A stretch of DNA of 64,000 bases. Origin: Roseovarius amoyensis. GTDB taxonomy: Bacteria; Pseudomonadota; Alphaproteobacteria; Rhodobacterales; Rhodobacteraceae. The notes beneath the pieces are model-generated. The model saw nothing but the letters and a program-made list of their open reading frames with translations, had not been told where the DNA came from and made no database searches. The position numbers were made by a program, and so were the translations under genes. Within the stretch, counting starts at the first letter, position 1. Each line of letters starts with the position of its first letter. The stretch lies in the NCBI RefSeq assembly GCF_003260265.1, contig NZ_QITQ01000009.1, positions 62,001 through 126,000 on the forward strand, in the 5' to 3' direction. This document shows positions 17,393 through 26,946 of this stretch, piece by piece.

Positions 17393-18231
17393 GCGGCCTC
17401 GACACGCTGCCGCCCCTGCGCACGGTGATCGCCGCCCACGGGCTGGCGGCGCGCAAGTCGCTGGGCCAGAACTTCTTGCTCGACCTCAACCTGACCGCCC
17501 GGATCGCACGCGCCGCGGGCGACCTGACCGGCGCCGACGTATTGGAGGTCGGCCCCGGCCCCGGCGGGCTGACGCGGGGGCTGTTGTCCGAGGGGGCGCG
17601 CCGGGTGCTGGCGGTGGAAAAGGACAGCCGCTGCATCCCCGCGCTGCAAGAGATCGCCGCAACCTGCCCGGGACGGCTGACCATTATCGAGGGCGACGCG
17701 CTGGAAATCGACCCGCTGGCACATCTGACGCCGCCGATAAAGGTGGTGGCGAACCTGCCCTACAATGTCGGGACAGAGCTGCTGGTGCGCTGGCTGACGC
17801 CGCCGCAATGGCCCCCCTTCTGGCAAAGCCTGACGCTGATGTTCCAGCGCGAGGTGGCCGAGCGCATCGTCGCCCGCCCCGGCAGCAAGGCCTATGGCCG
17901 CCTTGCCATCCTGGCACAATGGCGGGTGGAGGCGCGCATCGTCATGCAGCTGCCCCCCGGTGCTTTTTCCCCCCCGCCCAAAGTGTCGAGCAGCGTGGTG
18001 CATATCACCGCCCTGCCCCAGCCGCGCTTTCCGGCCGATCCGCAGGTGTTGCAGGATGTCGTCGCGCGTGCCTTCAACCAGCGGCGCAAGATGCTGCGCG
18101 CGGCGCTGCGCGGTGTCGCCCCGGATATCGAGGACCGGCTCATTGCTGCCGGCATCGCCCCCACCGACCGGGCCGAGACGGTACCGCTGGAAAAATTCTG
18201 CGCGCTGGCCCGATCGCTGGCAAAGGTCTGA
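17389..18231 (+). CDS. rsmA: 16S rRNA dimethyladenosine transferase
   Basis: A 280-residue SAM-dependent methyltransferase (KsgA) that dimethylates two adjacent adenines in the 3' hairpin of 16S r[12 protein letters not shown] is the family opening, motif I is [12 protein letters not shown], and the NLPYN motif IV carries the adenine-binding residues. A C-terminal basic helical domain ([16 protein letters not shown]) contacts rRNA. Last gene of the lpt-surA-pdxA-rsmA operon, converging on the DUF4167 gene with a shared hairpin between them. Confidence 0.98.
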   Translation: MSGLDTLPPLRTVIAAHGLAARKSLGQNFLLDLNLTARIARAAGDLTGADVLEVGPGPGGLTRGLLSEGARRVLAVEKDSRCIPALQEIAATCPGRLTIIEGDALEIDPLAHLTPPIKVVANLPYNVGTELLVRWLTPPQWPPFWQSLTLMFQREVAERIVARPGSKAYGRLAILAQWRVEARIVMQLPPGAFSPPPKVSSSVVHITALPQPRFPADPQVLQDVVARAFNQRRKMLRAALRGVAPDIEDRLIAAGIAPTDRAETVPLEKFCALARSLAKV

Positions 18232-18240
18232 GTGAACACG

Positions 18241-18280
18241 AAAAAGGCGCCGCCCCATGACCGGGTGCGGCGCCTTGTTC
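18241..18280. terminator. Bidirectional terminator between rsmA and DUF4167
   Basis: AAGGCGCCGC (18244-18253) pairs perfectly with GCGGCGCCTT (18267-18276). The minus-strand side has a TTTTT tract, so it is the better terminator for the DUF4167 gene. The plus-strand side reads TTGTTC and may also end the rsmA operon. Confidence 0.85.
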
Positions 18281-18300
18281 CGTCAATCTGCTGCGGTCGC

Positions 18301-18882
18301 CTATTCGGCGGCTTCGCGCGGGGGGCCGCCAGCCTCGCCATTGCCATTACCGGCATCGCCGCCACCATCAGCCGCCAGTTTCGCCCTGCTGCGCGGCTTG
18401 CGCTTGGGCTTGGGCGCGGGTGCGGGCGCGGGTTCGTCCTTGGCCGACTGGCTTTCGGGTGTTTCCACAAGGCCGCTGTCGGCCTCGCCGCCCGTTTCAA
18501 GCACATCGGACTTCTGCTCGCCCTCGGCGGTCTCGCCGTTGTTTGATTCACGTTCCTGGCGGCGGGCGCGGTCACGGTCGCGTTCAGCCTGGCGTTCGCG
18601 GTTCTGGCGTTCCTGTTCCTCGCGCCGGGTTTCCTGTTCTTTCATGGCGGCGCTCAGCAGGCGCAGGTAATGTTCGGCGTGCTGCTGGAAATTCTCTGCC
18701 GCGACGCGGTCGCCCGACAACTGGGCATCGCGCGCCAGCTGATTGTATTTGTCGATGATCTGCTGCGGGGTTCCGCGCACCTTGCCCTCGGGACCGGAGC
18801 TGTCAAAAACCCGGTTGATCACATTGCCCATAGACCGGTTGCGGTTCGGCTTGTTCCGCGAACGTGATTTGGAAGATCTCAT
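18301..18882 (-). CDS. DUF4167 domain protein
   Basis: A 193-residue protein. The conserved DUF4167 block is at the N-terminus: a basic RSSKSRSRNKPNRNRS lead, then NVINRVFDSSGPEGKVRG, TPQQIIDKYNQLARDAQ and DRVAAENFQQHAEHYLRLL. The rest is low complexity, first Arg/Glu-rich and probably coiled-coil, then acidic, then Ala/Pro/Lys-rich. The family is widespread in alphaproteobacteria, near prmC-prfA, with no established function; the basic N-terminus may bind nucleic acid. Gene order prfA-prmC-DUF4167 is kept here. Confidence 0.93.
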   Translation of the reverse strand: MRSSKSRSRNKPNRNRSMGNVINRVFDSSGPEGKVRGTPQQIIDKYNQLARDAQLSGDRVAAENFQQHAEHYLRLLSAAMKEQETRREEQERQNRERQAERDRDRARRQERESNNGETAEGEQKSDVLETGGEADSGLVETPESQSAKDEPAPAPAPKPKRKPRSRAKLAADGGGDAGNGNGEAGGPPREAAE

Positions 18883-19110
18883 GATTTAGTCGTCAGCCCT
18901 GTGCTCGAAGCGTTTTTCGATCCGGCTGGCGCCCACTGCGCCTAGAAAACCGAAACCGTCATGTCTTGGCTTGGCATCAAGAGGGACCGCCACAAAATGG
19001 CATCCACCTGCTTGATCGCGCTTAGTAAACACGGCTGGCAGGCGTAGACAAGGGTTTTGCCCCCATTTTTATGCCCATGATGTGATTTTTGCCGATTCCG
19101 AGGCAATATG

Positions 19111-19965
19111 TCACCCTTGGGTTGAACCCCGCAGCGCCACCGCCACCCGGTCGCGCCCGTCGAGATCGGGCAGAATCCGCAGCCCCCCGAACCCGGCAGC
19201 ACCCAGAATGGCCAGGACATCAGGCCCCTGACGCCAGCCGATTTCGACCATCAGCCGCCCGCCCGGGGCCAGGAAACGTCCCGCGCCCGCCGCGATGGCG
19301 CGATAGGCCGACAGCCCGTCGCCCTCGTCCGTCAGGGCCGCGCGCGGCTCGTGCCCCAGTTCGGGGGCAAGATCGGCCATCTCCCACGCGGCGATATAGG
19401 GCGGGTTCGACACGATCAGGTCGAATGTCCCGTCTGGCGCATCAATCCCCGCAAACCAGTCAGCGCGCTGGAACCGGCAGCGATCCTGCACCCCAAGAAT
19501 GCGCGCGTTTTCCCTGGCCACGGCCAGCGCGGGGGCGGAAATATCGGTGCCCACACCCTGCGCCCCGGGCCGCGCCGCCATGAGCGACAGCAGGATACAG
19601 CCCGACCCGGTGCCAAGGTCGAGCACGCGTTCGAAAGGCGCATCAAGCGCGGCGGCGACCAGCGTCTCGGTTTCGGGGCGCGGGTCCAGCACATCCGCCG
19701 TGACACGGAATTCGTGGTCGAAAAATGCCCTGAGCCCCAGAATATGGGACAGCGGTTCGCGCGCGCAGCGCCGCGCCGCCATGGTGGCCAGCCGGTCCTC
19801 GGCCTCGGCCTCCAGCGGGTCGGCCTGCATCAGGGTGACCCGGTCGGGGACGACCCGCATCGCCGCCGCCACGATGCGGCGCGCCTCGCGCGGGGCGCCG
19901 TCGATACCGGCCGCCGCCAGCCGTCCGCTCAGCTCTGTCAGGGCCGCGCTGACGCTGCGGCTCAC
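19111..19965 (-). CDS. prmC: Release factor glutamine methyltransferase
   Basis: A 284-residue SAM-dependent enzyme that N5-methylates the glutamine of the GGQ motif in RF1 and RF2. Motif I is [13 protein letters not shown], and the catalytic NPPY lies in [16 protein letters not shown] helical N-terminal substrate domain precedes them. Its start overlaps the prfA stop by four bases, pairing the enzyme with its substrate as in most bacteria. Confidence 0.97.
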   Translation of the reverse strand: MSRSVSAALTELSGRLAAAGIDGAPREARRIVAAAMRVVPDRVTLMQADPLEAEAEDRLATMAARRCAREPLSHILGLRAFFDHEFRVTADVLDPRPETETLVAAALDAPFERVLDLGTGSGCILLSLMAARPGAQGVGTDISAPALAVARENARILGVQDRCRFQRADWFAGIDAPDGTFDLIVSNPPYIAAWEMADLAPELGHEPRAALTDEGDGLSAYRAIAAGAGRFLAPGGRLMVEIGWRQGPDVLAILGAAGFGGLRILPDLDGRDRVAVALRGSTQG

Positions 19966-21011
19966 CCGTCCATCTCCGCCAGCATGCTGGCCTGCGCATC
20001 GGCGGTCAGCGCGTCGATCACCTCGTCCAGGTCGCCGCCGATGATCTGGTCGAGCTTGTAAAGCGTCAGACCGATGCGGTGGTCGGTCAGGCGGCCCTGG
20101 GGAAAGTTGTAGGTGCGGATACGCTCGGACCTGTCGCCGGTGCCCACCATCGCCGCGCGGGCCTCTGCCCGGCTGTCATGGGCCTTTTGCCGCTCTAGGT
20201 CGAAAAGGCGCGAACGCAGCACATCCATCGCGATCTCGCGGTTGCGGTGCTGGGATTTCTGCGACGAGGTGACGACGATGCCGGTGGGCAGGTGGGTGAT
20301 GCGCACCGCTGAATCGGTGGTGTTGACGTGCTGTCCGCCAGCGCCCGAGGCGCGCATCGTGTCGATGCGAATGTCGTTCGTGTCGATCTGCACATCAACC
20401 GCCTCGGCCTCGGGCAATACCGCCACGGTGGCGGCCGAGGTATGGATACGCCCGCCCGATTCCGTTTCCGGCACCCGCTGGACCCTGTGCACGCCCGATT
20501 CGAACTTGAGCCGCGCGAAAACCCCGTCGCCCCGGATCAGCGCCACCAGTTCGCGGATGCCGCCCAGTTCGCTTTCCTGGGACTCGATGACCTCAAAGGT
20601 CCAGCCCTTGGATTCGGCATAACGCTGGTACATGCGCATCAGGTCGGCGGCAAAGAGCGCCGCCTCTTCACCGCCGGTGCCGGGGCGGATTTCCAGGATC
20701 GCGGGGCGCGCATCGGCTGCGTCGCGCGGCAGCAATGCGCGCTTCAGCTCTGCCTCCATCTCGGGGCGGCGCTGTTGCAGCTCTGTCAGTTCCTCTTGCG
20801 CCAGGTCGCGCATCTCGGGATCGTCAAGCATCGCCTCGGCCGCGTCGATCTCTTCCAGCAGCTTGCGGTAGGCGCGGATTTCCCCGACCACGGGGCGCAA
20901 CTCGGCATATTCGCGGCCCAGCTGGGCGATGTCGCCGCCGCCCTCAGCCATCTGCGCCTCGATGTATTCGAAGCGGCGCACGATCTCGTCGAGTTTTTCC
21001 TGGCTTACCAT
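19962..21011 (-). CDS. prfA: Peptide chain release factor 1
   Basis: A 349-residue class I release factor reading UAA and UAG. The GGQ catalytic motif is in [13 protein letters not shown]. The codon-reading tripeptide is PET in [15 protein letters not shown], a PxT form like the PAT of E. coli and unlike the SPF of RF2. I chose [14 protein letters not shown] as start because it matches the usual RF1 N-terminus; an upstream in-frame ATG at 21053 adds 14 unrelated residues. It is followed by prmC and diverges from a small secreted protein gene. Confidence 0.97.
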   Translation of the reverse strand: MVSQEKLDEIVRRFEYIEAQMAEGGGDIAQLGREYAELRPVVGEIRAYRKLLEEIDAAEAMLDDPEMRDLAQEELTELQQRRPEMEAELKRALLPRDAADARPAILEIRPGTGGEEAALFAADLMRMYQRYAESKGWTFEVIESQESELGGIRELVALIRGDGVFARLKFESGVHRVQRVPETESGGRIHTSAATVAVLPEAEAVDVQIDTNDIRIDTMRASGAGGQHVNTTDSAVRITHLPTGIVVTSSQKSQHRNREIAMDVLRSRLFDLERQKAHDSRAEARAAMVGTGDRSERIRTYNFPQGRLTDHRIGLTLYKLDQIIGGDLDEVIDALTADAQASMLAEMDG

Positions 21012-21073
21012 CCCGCGGATTTGTCGCATTCGCGGCGCTTGGTCAAGCGCCAAGCCAGCGTTATACTGGGGAC

Positions 21074-21370
21074 ATGAAACCAGTCATTCCCCTTATCGGG
21101 CTAGGTCTGGCGCTTGGTGCCCCTGCCTTGGCGGACGGTCTCTATAACGGCAAGGCGGTCGATTGCTATTGCACCGACAGCAAGGGCGGTCGTGTCGAAA
21201 TTGGCGAATCCATCTGCCTGCATGTCGATGGAAAATCATTCATGGCGCAATGCCAGATGTCGCTGAACAACCCGATGTGGCGCAAGATCAGCGACGGATG
21301 CCTGTCATCCTCGCTGCGCGAGGGCCTGCAACCAGCCGTCGATGCGCCGCGCGTTCACGCCAAGATCTGA
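21074..21370 (+). CDS. Small secreted cysteine-rich protein, unknown
   Basis: A 98-residue protein with a signal peptide ([20 protein letters not shown]) and a compact mature part with five cysteines: two in VDCYCTDS, then one each in ESICLHV, MAQCQMS and SDGCLSS. Disulfide-stabilised periplasmic location is likely. I recognise no named family. Its last 66 bases overlap the 3' end of the convergent DUF1499 gene, which is unusual. It diverges from prfA with a 62-base gap. Confidence 0.75.
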   Translation: MKPVIPLIGLGLALGAPALADGLYNGKAVDCYCTDSKGGRVEIGESICLHVDGKSFMAQCQMSLNNPMWRKISDGCLSSSLREGLQPAVDAPRVHAKI

Positions 21371-21718
21371 ACGACCAAAGCGCAGCCTGCCCCATATCTC
21401 GATGCGCCCGTCGCGGTGGCGCAGGGTGGTGTAGTCGGGAAAGCCGAACACGCGCGAGCGGGTGACAAAGGTGATCATTCCGGCGTCGGTCGACCCGGCC
21501 AGCACCCGCGTGCGGGCGGTTCGCAGGATGATATCGTGCAGGCGGCTGAAATCGGCCTCGTCCGCCTCGATCACCCGCAGCGCGCCCCCGGCGGTGTCCC
21601 CGGCGGTCACGGCCTCGGGCATCCGGTGCCAGCGCCCGGCATCCGACGGCGCAAGCCGGATATAGAGAGCAACCCCGATCAACCCGGCCAGGGCGACAAG
21701 TCCCACCATACGGATCAT
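21305..21718 (-). CDS. DUF1499 protein
   Basis: A 137-residue protein with an N-terminal membrane anchor (about 1-22) and a DUF1499 domain: ALRVIEADEADFSRLHDII, then [39 protein letters not shown], ending in [13 protein letters not shown]. The function of the family is unknown. It starts seven bases after the agmatinase-like gene on the same strand. Its 3' end overlaps a convergent secreted protein gene by 66 bases, but both frames look genuine. Confidence 0.85.
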   Translation of the reverse strand: MIRMVGLVALAGLIGVALYIRLAPSDAGRWHRMPEAVTAGDTAGGALRVIEADEADFSRLHDIILRTARTRVLAGSTDAGMITFVTRSRVFGFPDYTTLRHRDGRIEIWGRLRFGRSDLGVNARRIDGWLQALAQRG

Positions 21719-21725
21719 CGCGCCG

Positions 21726-22700
21726 TCATCCGGCGCCCTGTCGGCGGTTCCACCCCCACAGGCAGATCAGTTCGACCGCCACATGCGCCCCGGCAATGGC
21801 GGTGGCGCCGGTGGTATCGAATGGCGGGCTGACCTCGACCACGTCGCCCCCGATCATGTTGATGCCGGCAAGATCGCGCAGCATGATCGCCGCCTGGGCC
21901 GAGCTCAGCCCGCCCCAGACCGGCGTGCCGGTGCCCGGCGCAAAGGCCGGGTCGAGCGCGTCGATGTCAAACGTGACATAGACCGGGTGATCGCTCAGCA
22001 CCTCGCGGATGCGGCGAGCAACCTCGGCCGGGCCCTGTTCGTGAACCGCGCGCGCGTCGATAATGTTGAAGCCCATCGTGTCGGGGTTGTCGGTGCGAAT
22101 ACCCACCTGGACCGAGCGCGCGGGATCGACCAGCCCCAGCTTGACCGCCTTGTACATCATCGTGCCGTGGTCGATGCGGTCCATGTCATCATCGACCCAG
22201 GTATCTGTATGGGCATCGAACTGCAGCACCGACAGCGGCGCGCCGTGCCGTTCGGCATGGGCGCGCAGGATCGGCAGGGTGATGGAATGGTCGCCCCCCA
22301 GCGCGATGCAGGCCGCGCCCTGATCCAGGATGCCGGCGACATGGGCGCGCAACCGTTCGGGAAACTCCGCCACCATCGCATAATCGAACGCGAGGTCACC
22401 ATAGTCGATTATGCTGAACTCGCTCAGCGGGTCATAGCCCCAGCCATAGGGCGCATCGGGGCACTGCAGGACGCTCGCCTCGCGGATCGCGCGCGGGCCC
22501 AGCCGGGTGCCGGGGCGGTTGGTCACCGCCTGGTCAAAGGGGATACCGGTCACGGCGATATCGGCGCCAGACAGGTCCTTGGAATAGCGCCGCCGCAGGA
22601 AAGAGGCCGCGCCGCCAAAGGTGTTTTCATAGGACAGGCCGCGCGCATCCGATCTGGTAAACGCTTGGTCAACCTGGTTTTTCGCGTCTTCCAAAGCCAT
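21726..22700 (-). CDS. speB: Agmatinase / ureohydrolase family enzyme
   Basis: A 324-residue member of the arginase-agmatinase family with all manganese-site motifs: GGDHSITLPILRAH, FDAHTDTW and TFDIDALDPAFAPGTG. The N-terminal ADIAVTGIPFDQAVTNRPGTR is typical of agmatinase, which makes putrescine and urea from agmatine. Related guanidino hydrolases share these motifs, so the exact substrate is inferred. It is the middle gene of a minus-strand run: M20 amidohydrolase, this gene, DUF1499. Confidence 0.88.
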   Translation of the reverse strand: MALEDAKNQVDQAFTRSDARGLSYENTFGGAASFLRRRYSKDLSGADIAVTGIPFDQAVTNRPGTRLGPRAIREASVLQCPDAPYGWGYDPLSEFSIIDYGDLAFDYAMVAEFPERLRAHVAGILDQGAACIALGGDHSITLPILRAHAERHGAPLSVLQFDAHTDTWVDDDMDRIDHGTMMYKAVKLGLVDPARSVQVGIRTDNPDTMGFNIIDARAVHEQGPAEVARRIREVLSDHPVYVTFDIDALDPAFAPGTGTPVWGGLSSAQAAIMLRDLAGINMIGGDVVEVSPPFDTTGATAIAGAHVAVELICLWGWNRRQGAG

Positions 22701-22732
22701 GGAACACCCCTTTTCGGCCCGGCCCGGGCCGC

Positions 22733-23896
22733 TCAGCCTGCCGGTTGCGCCCGCTCTACCAGCCGCGCCAGGAACGATGCCCCGACCGGCACCACGTCAT
22801 CATTGAAGTCAAAGCCCTGGTGATGCAAGCCCGGCCCCTCGCCCTGCCCGAGGAACAGATAAGCCCCCGGACGTTTCGCCAGCATGAAGGCGAAATCCTC
22901 TACGCCCATCTCTGGCGTGCGGTCGGTGACGACGGCATTCGCGCCGGCCACCTCTCGCGCGACCTCGGCGGCAAACTCGGTGCGCGCGGCATCGTTGACG
23001 GTGGGTGGATAGCCCTCTTCGATGCGCAGGCGGGCGCGCACGCCAAGGGATGCCGCCTGCCCCTCGGCGATCTCTTGCAGGCGCTTCCACACCATCCGCT
23101 GCGGCCCGGCGTCAAAGCTGCGGATCGTGCCGCACATATAGGCGGTTTCGGGCACGATGTTGTCGGCGCTGCCGGTGTGGATCTGCGTCAGCGAAACCAC
23201 CAGTTCGTCGCGCGCGCGCGCATTGCGGCTGAGGATGGTTTGTATCGCCTGCCCGATGGCGCAGGCGGCAATGACCGCATCGCACGTATCCTGCGGATAG
23301 GCGGCGTGCCCGCCCTGCCCCTCGATGTCGATGTGAAAAGGGTCCACCACCGCCATGATCGGGCCGGGGCAGGTTTCGAAATGCCCCTCGGGCGCACCCG
23401 GCAATGTGTGCAGGGCATAGACCTGGGCGATGTCGTAGCGGTCCAGCACCCCGTCATTGACCATCACCTGCGCCCCGCCCGGCCCCTCTTCGGCGGGCTG
23501 GAATATCAGCGCCAAGCGGCCGCAAAAGTTGCGTGTCTCGGCCAGGTAACGCGCCGCACCCAGCAGCATCGCGGTGTGCCCGTCATGGCCACAGGCATGC
23601 ATCACGCCGGGGGTTTTCGAGGCATGCGCCGCCCCCGTCGCCTCGGCAATCGGCAACGCATCCATGTTGGCGCGCAACCCGATTGTGGGCCCCGGCCCGC
23701 GTCCCTCGATCACCGCCACGACACCGCTTTCGGTGATGCCTGTCTCGATCTTGTCGATGCCGAATTCGCGCAGCCGCGCACCCCCGAATTCCGCCGTCCG
23801 GTGACAGCCGAACCCCAGTTCAGGGTGCGCGTGCAGATGCCGGTGCCACGCCGTCATATGGTCTGAAAACCCTGCGATACGGTTCAATACCGGCAC
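22733..23896 (-). CDS. M20 family amidohydrolase (hippurate hydrolase-like)
   Basis: A 387-residue metallopeptidase-fold amidohydrolase. Metal and catalytic motifs are HACGHDGHTAMLLGAA and FQPAEEGPGGAQVMVNDG, then HTLPGAPEG and EMGVEDFAFML. It resembles HipO/AbgB enzymes that release an amino acid from an N-acyl group. I chose a GTG start at 23896 because AAGGAG lies seven bases upstream; an ATG at 23932 is further from any ribosome site. It is followed by the agmatinase gene 32 bases later. Confidence 0.88.
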   Translation of the reverse strand: MPVLNRIAGFSDHMTAWHRHLHAHPELGFGCHRTAEFGGARLREFGIDKIETGITESGVVAVIEGRGPGPTIGLRANMDALPIAEATGAAHASKTPGVMHACGHDGHTAMLLGAARYLAETRNFCGRLALIFQPAEEGPGGAQVMVNDGVLDRYDIAQVYALHTLPGAPEGHFETCPGPIMAVVDPFHIDIEGQGGHAAYPQDTCDAVIAACAIGQAIQTILSRNARARDELVVSLTQIHTGSADNIVPETAYMCGTIRSFDAGPQRMVWKRLQEIAEGQAASLGVRARLRIEEGYPPTVNDAARTEFAAEVAREVAGANAVVTDRTPEMGVEDFAFMLAKRPGAYLFLGQGEGPGLHHQGFDFNDDVVPVGASFLARLVERAQPAG

Positions 23897-23958
23897 TGCT
23901 GGACTCCTTCGTTCTGACCCGGCAGTGTCCACTCAACCACGGAAAGGACACCTGCACC

Positions 23959-24783
23959 ATGCCCGATGACGCCCTCGCTCACGACCCCTCCGGCGGCATG
24001 CCCCGGCTGATCGAGATCATGCGCCGCCTGCGCGATCCCGACACCGGCTGCCCCTGGGATATCGAGCAGGATTTCGACACCATCGCCCCCTACACGATCG
24101 AAGAGGCCTACGAGGTCGCCGACGCAATCGAACGCCAGGACTGGGACGAATTGCGCGGCGAACTGGGCGATCTGCTGTTGCAGGTGGTGTTCCACGCCCA
24201 GATCGCCCGCGACCGGGGGCTTTTCGGCTTTGACGAGGTGGCAGATTCCATCGCCGACAAGATGGTGGCACGCCACCCCCATGTCTTTGGCGACGAAAGC
24301 CGCGACAAGACCGCCGAACAACAGACCCGCGACTGGGAAACCGTCAAGGCCGCCGAACGTGCCGCGCGGGAACAGACCGGCGTGCTGGACGGGGTGGCGA
24401 TGGGGCTGCCGGCGCTGATGCGGGCGGTCAAGCTGCAAAAGCGCGCCGCGCGGGTGGGGTTCGACTGGCCCGATGCCACCCAGGTGCTGGACAAGATCGC
24501 CGAAGAAGCGGCGGAACTGACCGAGGCCGCCGCCGACCAGCCACAAGAGCGGGTGGAAGAGGAAATGGGTGATCTGCTTTTTGTCGTGGCCAACCTCGCC
24601 CGGCATCTCAAGGTCGACCCCGAAATCGCGCTCCGGCGCGCCAATGCCAAGTTCACCCGCCGCTTTCGCCAGATCGAGGCGGCACTGTCAGATCAGGACC
24701 GCCGGCCAGAGGATGCCACCCTGGCCGAGATGGACGCGCTGTGGGACGCTGCCAAGGCGGCCGAAAAGGGCACGCCGGCATAG
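23959..24783 (+). CDS. mazG: Nucleoside triphosphate pyrophosphohydrolase
   Basis: A 274-residue protein with two all-alpha MazG domains. The first holds the metal-binding EExxE...ExxD pattern in TIEEAYEVADAIERQDWDEL and GELGDLLLQVVFHAQIA. The second has EEAAELTEAAAD and EEMGDLLFVVANLARHL. It hydrolyses NTPs to NMP and pyrophosphate and helps clear abnormal nucleotides. It is not next to mazEF. It diverges from the M20 gene and converges on the DUF2189 gene with only ten bases between stops. Confidence 0.96.
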   Translation: MPDDALAHDPSGGMPRLIEIMRRLRDPDTGCPWDIEQDFDTIAPYTIEEAYEVADAIERQDWDELRGELGDLLLQVVFHAQIARDRGLFGFDEVADSIADKMVARHPHVFGDESRDKTAEQQTRDWETVKAAERAAREQTGVLDGVAMGLPALMRAVKLQKRAARVGFDWPDATQVLDKIAEEAAELTEAAADQPQERVEEEMGDLLFVVANLARHLKVDPEIALRRANAKFTRRFRQIEAALSDQDRRPEDATLAEMDALWDAAKAAEKGTPA

Positions 24784-24793
24784 CGGGCGGGCG

Positions 24794-25582
24794 TCAGGCC
24801 TGCCCGGCCACCACCAGCTGGCGATAAAGGTGCCAAGTCGCATGCCCCAGAAGCGGCAGCACCACGAACAGCCCGGCAAAGACCGGGATCATCGCCACGA
24901 ATGTCAGCCCCGCCACCAGCGCCGCCCAGGCCAGCATCGGCACCGGGTTTTCGGTCACGATGCCGAACGAGGCGATCATCGCGGTGACGAAATCCACCTC
25001 GCGGTCCAGCAGCAGCGGCAAGGCCACCACCGTGATCGCATAAAGCAGCAACGCAAAGCCCGCGCCCACCGCCGTGCCCACCGTCAGCATCGTCAGCCCC
25101 TCGCGGGTCAGGTAGATGTCGAACGAGGTCGAGACATTCGTCATCGTCGAAAAGCCCATGAACAGGGCAAAGATCATGTGCGCCAGGAAAAACCAGAACA
25201 GGAACATGATCACGATCACCGCGCAGATCGACGGCAACTGTCGCCGCCGCTGATGCGCGATCACCCCGAATATCGCCCTTGGCCTGAGCGCGCGGCCCTG
25301 TTCCAGCCGGTGACTGACCTCATATAGCCCCACCGCCGCGAACGGGCCGATCAGCGGAAACCCCACGGCGGCAAAGACCAGCCAATAGCTTTGCCCCGTG
25401 GCCCAGGTCACCGCGATCATGAACCAGCCGATCACCACATAGACCCCGGCGAATATCACCGCATATCCCGGCGCGCGCACCATATCGTGCCAGCCCCGGC
25501 GCAGCGCCTCGCCCAGCATCGCGAACGTCACCTCGCCCAGTTCGGGCACGCCCGGTTGCTTGTCCTCCAGGATATCCTGCAT
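24794..25582 (-). CDS. DUF2189 integral membrane protein
   Basis: A 262-residue protein with about six membrane segments. A soluble N-terminus (MQDILEDKQPGVPELG) precedes GEALRRGWHDMVRAPGYAVIFAG, the characteristic DUF2189 opening; later segments include PLLLDREVDFVTAMIASF. The start at 25582 follows a GGAGG ribosome site. The function is unknown; in roseobacters such genes are often called cytochrome c oxidase-associated without proof. It lies downstream of prfB across a gap that holds a dispersed repeat. Confidence 0.88.
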   Translation of the reverse strand: MQDILEDKQPGVPELGEVTFAMLGEALRRGWHDMVRAPGYAVIFAGVYVVIGWFMIAVTWATGQSYWLVFAAVGFPLIGPFAAVGLYEVSHRLEQGRALRPRAIFGVIAHQRRRQLPSICAVIVIMFLFWFFLAHMIFALFMGFSTMTNVSTSFDIYLTREGLTMLTVGTAVGAGFALLLYAITVVALPLLLDREVDFVTAMIASFGIVTENPVPMLAWAALVAGLTFVAMIPVFAGLFVVLPLLGHATWHLYRQLVVAGQA

Positions 25583-25664
25583 CGTCCCTCCTCCCCATTT
25601 TTCACAATAGGTTAGGGACAATTTTATCTTATGTCACGCCATCAGGGCGTGCATGTCTCACGGG

Positions 25665-25730
25665 CTTCTTTCTGGTCGGAAATACCCCGGGGGCGTCCCG
25701 GACCTGTCCTGGACGGGGGCAGCGCCCCCT
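25665..25730 (-). repeat. Dispersed palindromic repeat, copy 1 (3' of prfB)
   Basis: Read on the minus strand: a perfect GGGGGC-GCT-GCCCCC hairpin beginning at the prfB stop, then GTC, a self-complementary variable middle, CCCCCGGGGTATTTCCGACC, and AGAAAGAAG. The same framework recurs at 40937-41002 after metK. It has a terminator-like hairpin, but no long T-tract. Confidence 0.75.
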
Positions 25731-26859
25731 ACCCGCCTTCGGCCTGCGCCTCGGCGCGGCTCTTGCCGCTGACATTCATCGCCAGCGTGGCGGCCATGAA
25801 CTCGTCCAGGTCGCCATCCAGCACGCCCTTGGTGTCGGATGTCTCGACCCCGGTGCGCAGGTCCTTCACCATCTGGTACGGGTGCAGCACATAGGATCGG
25901 ATCTGGTTGCCCCACCCGGCCTCGCCCTTGGCCTCGTGAGCCTCGGCGATGGCGGCGTTTCGGCGGTCCAGCTCCATCTGGTAGAGGCGCGATTTCAGCG
26001 CCTTCATGGCGATGTCGCGGTTCTGGTGCTGGGATTTTTCGGAACTGGTCACGACGATGCCGGTCGGGTGGTGGGTGATCCGGACCGCCGAATCGGTCTT
26101 GTTCACGTGCTGCCCGCCCGCACCGGAAGAGCGGTAGGTGTCGATGCGGATATCGGCGGGGTTCACCTCGATCTCGATGGCGTCATCGACCACCGGGTAG
26201 ACCCAGACCGAACAGAACGAGGTGTGCCGCCGGGCCGACGAATCGAAGGGCGAGATGCGCACCAGCCGGTGCACGCCCGATTCCGATTTCAGCCAGCCAT
26301 AGGCGTTGCGGCCGGAAATCTTGTAGGCGGCCGACTTGATGCCGGCCTCTTCGCCCGCGCTTTCGGATTGCAGCTCAACCGTATAGCCGTGGCTTTCGGC
26401 CCAGCGCACATACATGCGCGCCACCATCGCCGCCCAGTCGCAGCTTTCGGTGCCGCCCGCGCCGGCGTTGATTTCCAGGAATGTGTCGTTGGCATCCGCC
26501 TCGCCGTTCAGCAGCGCCTCCAGCTCCTTGGCGGCGGCGCGTTTGGCCAGCGTCTTGAGCGCCGCCTCGGCCTCGGCCACCACCTCGGCGTCGCCTTCGG
26601 CCTCGCCCAGTTCGATCAGGCCGACATTGTCCTCCAGCTCGGCCTTGATGCTGTCATGGGTCTCGATCGCGTCGACCAGCGCCTGGCGCTCGCGCATCAG
26701 GCTCTGGGCACGGGCGGGATCGTTCCACAGGTCGGGGTCCTCGACCCGGGCGTTGAATTCTTCCAGCCGGTGTGGCGCCGTTTCCCAATCCATCCGCTGG
26801 CGCAACAGCTCCAGCGAGTTTTCGATCTCGGCCACGACGGATTCGATTTCGGCGCGCAT
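25729..26859 (-). CDS. prfB: Peptide chain release factor 2
   Basis: A 376-residue release factor for UGA and UAA. The GGQ motif lies in [13 protein letters not shown] and the codon-reading SPF in [14 protein letters not shown], which separates it from RF1. I took [15 protein letters not shown] as the start, the normal alphaproteobacterial N-terminus. The reading frame is continuous, with no in-frame UGA and no programmed frameshift near codon 25. It lies downstream of pbp1A and the amidase gene in a block common in this group. Confidence 0.97.
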   Translation of the reverse strand: MRAEIESVVAEIENSLELLRQRMDWETAPHRLEEFNARVEDPDLWNDPARAQSLMRERQALVDAIETHDSIKAELEDNVGLIELGEAEGDAEVVAEAEAALKTLAKRAAAKELEALLNGEADANDTFLEINAGAGGTESCDWAAMVARMYVRWAESHGYTVELQSESAGEEAGIKSAAYKISGRNAYGWLKSESGVHRLVRISPFDSSARRHTSFCSVWVYPVVDDAIEIEVNPADIRIDTYRSSGAGGQHVNKTDSAVRITHHPTGIVVTSSEKSQHQNRDIAMKALKSRLYQMELDRRNAAIAEAHEAKGEAGWGNQIRSYVLHPYQMVKDLRTGVETSDTKGVLDGDLDEFMAATLAMNVSGKSRAEAQAEGG

Positions 26860-26946
26860 GCACTGGGTCCTCGGGTGTTCGTCAGAAGCCGGTGATAACG
26901 CAGCGGCGCGGGCCGGACAAGGCGGCAACCTGTGCCTTTGCGCGGC

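Noticed and set aside
26760..26859. Programmed +1 frameshift in prfB
   Set aside because: The RF2 reading frame is continuous from the start codon; there is no in-frame UGA near codon 25.
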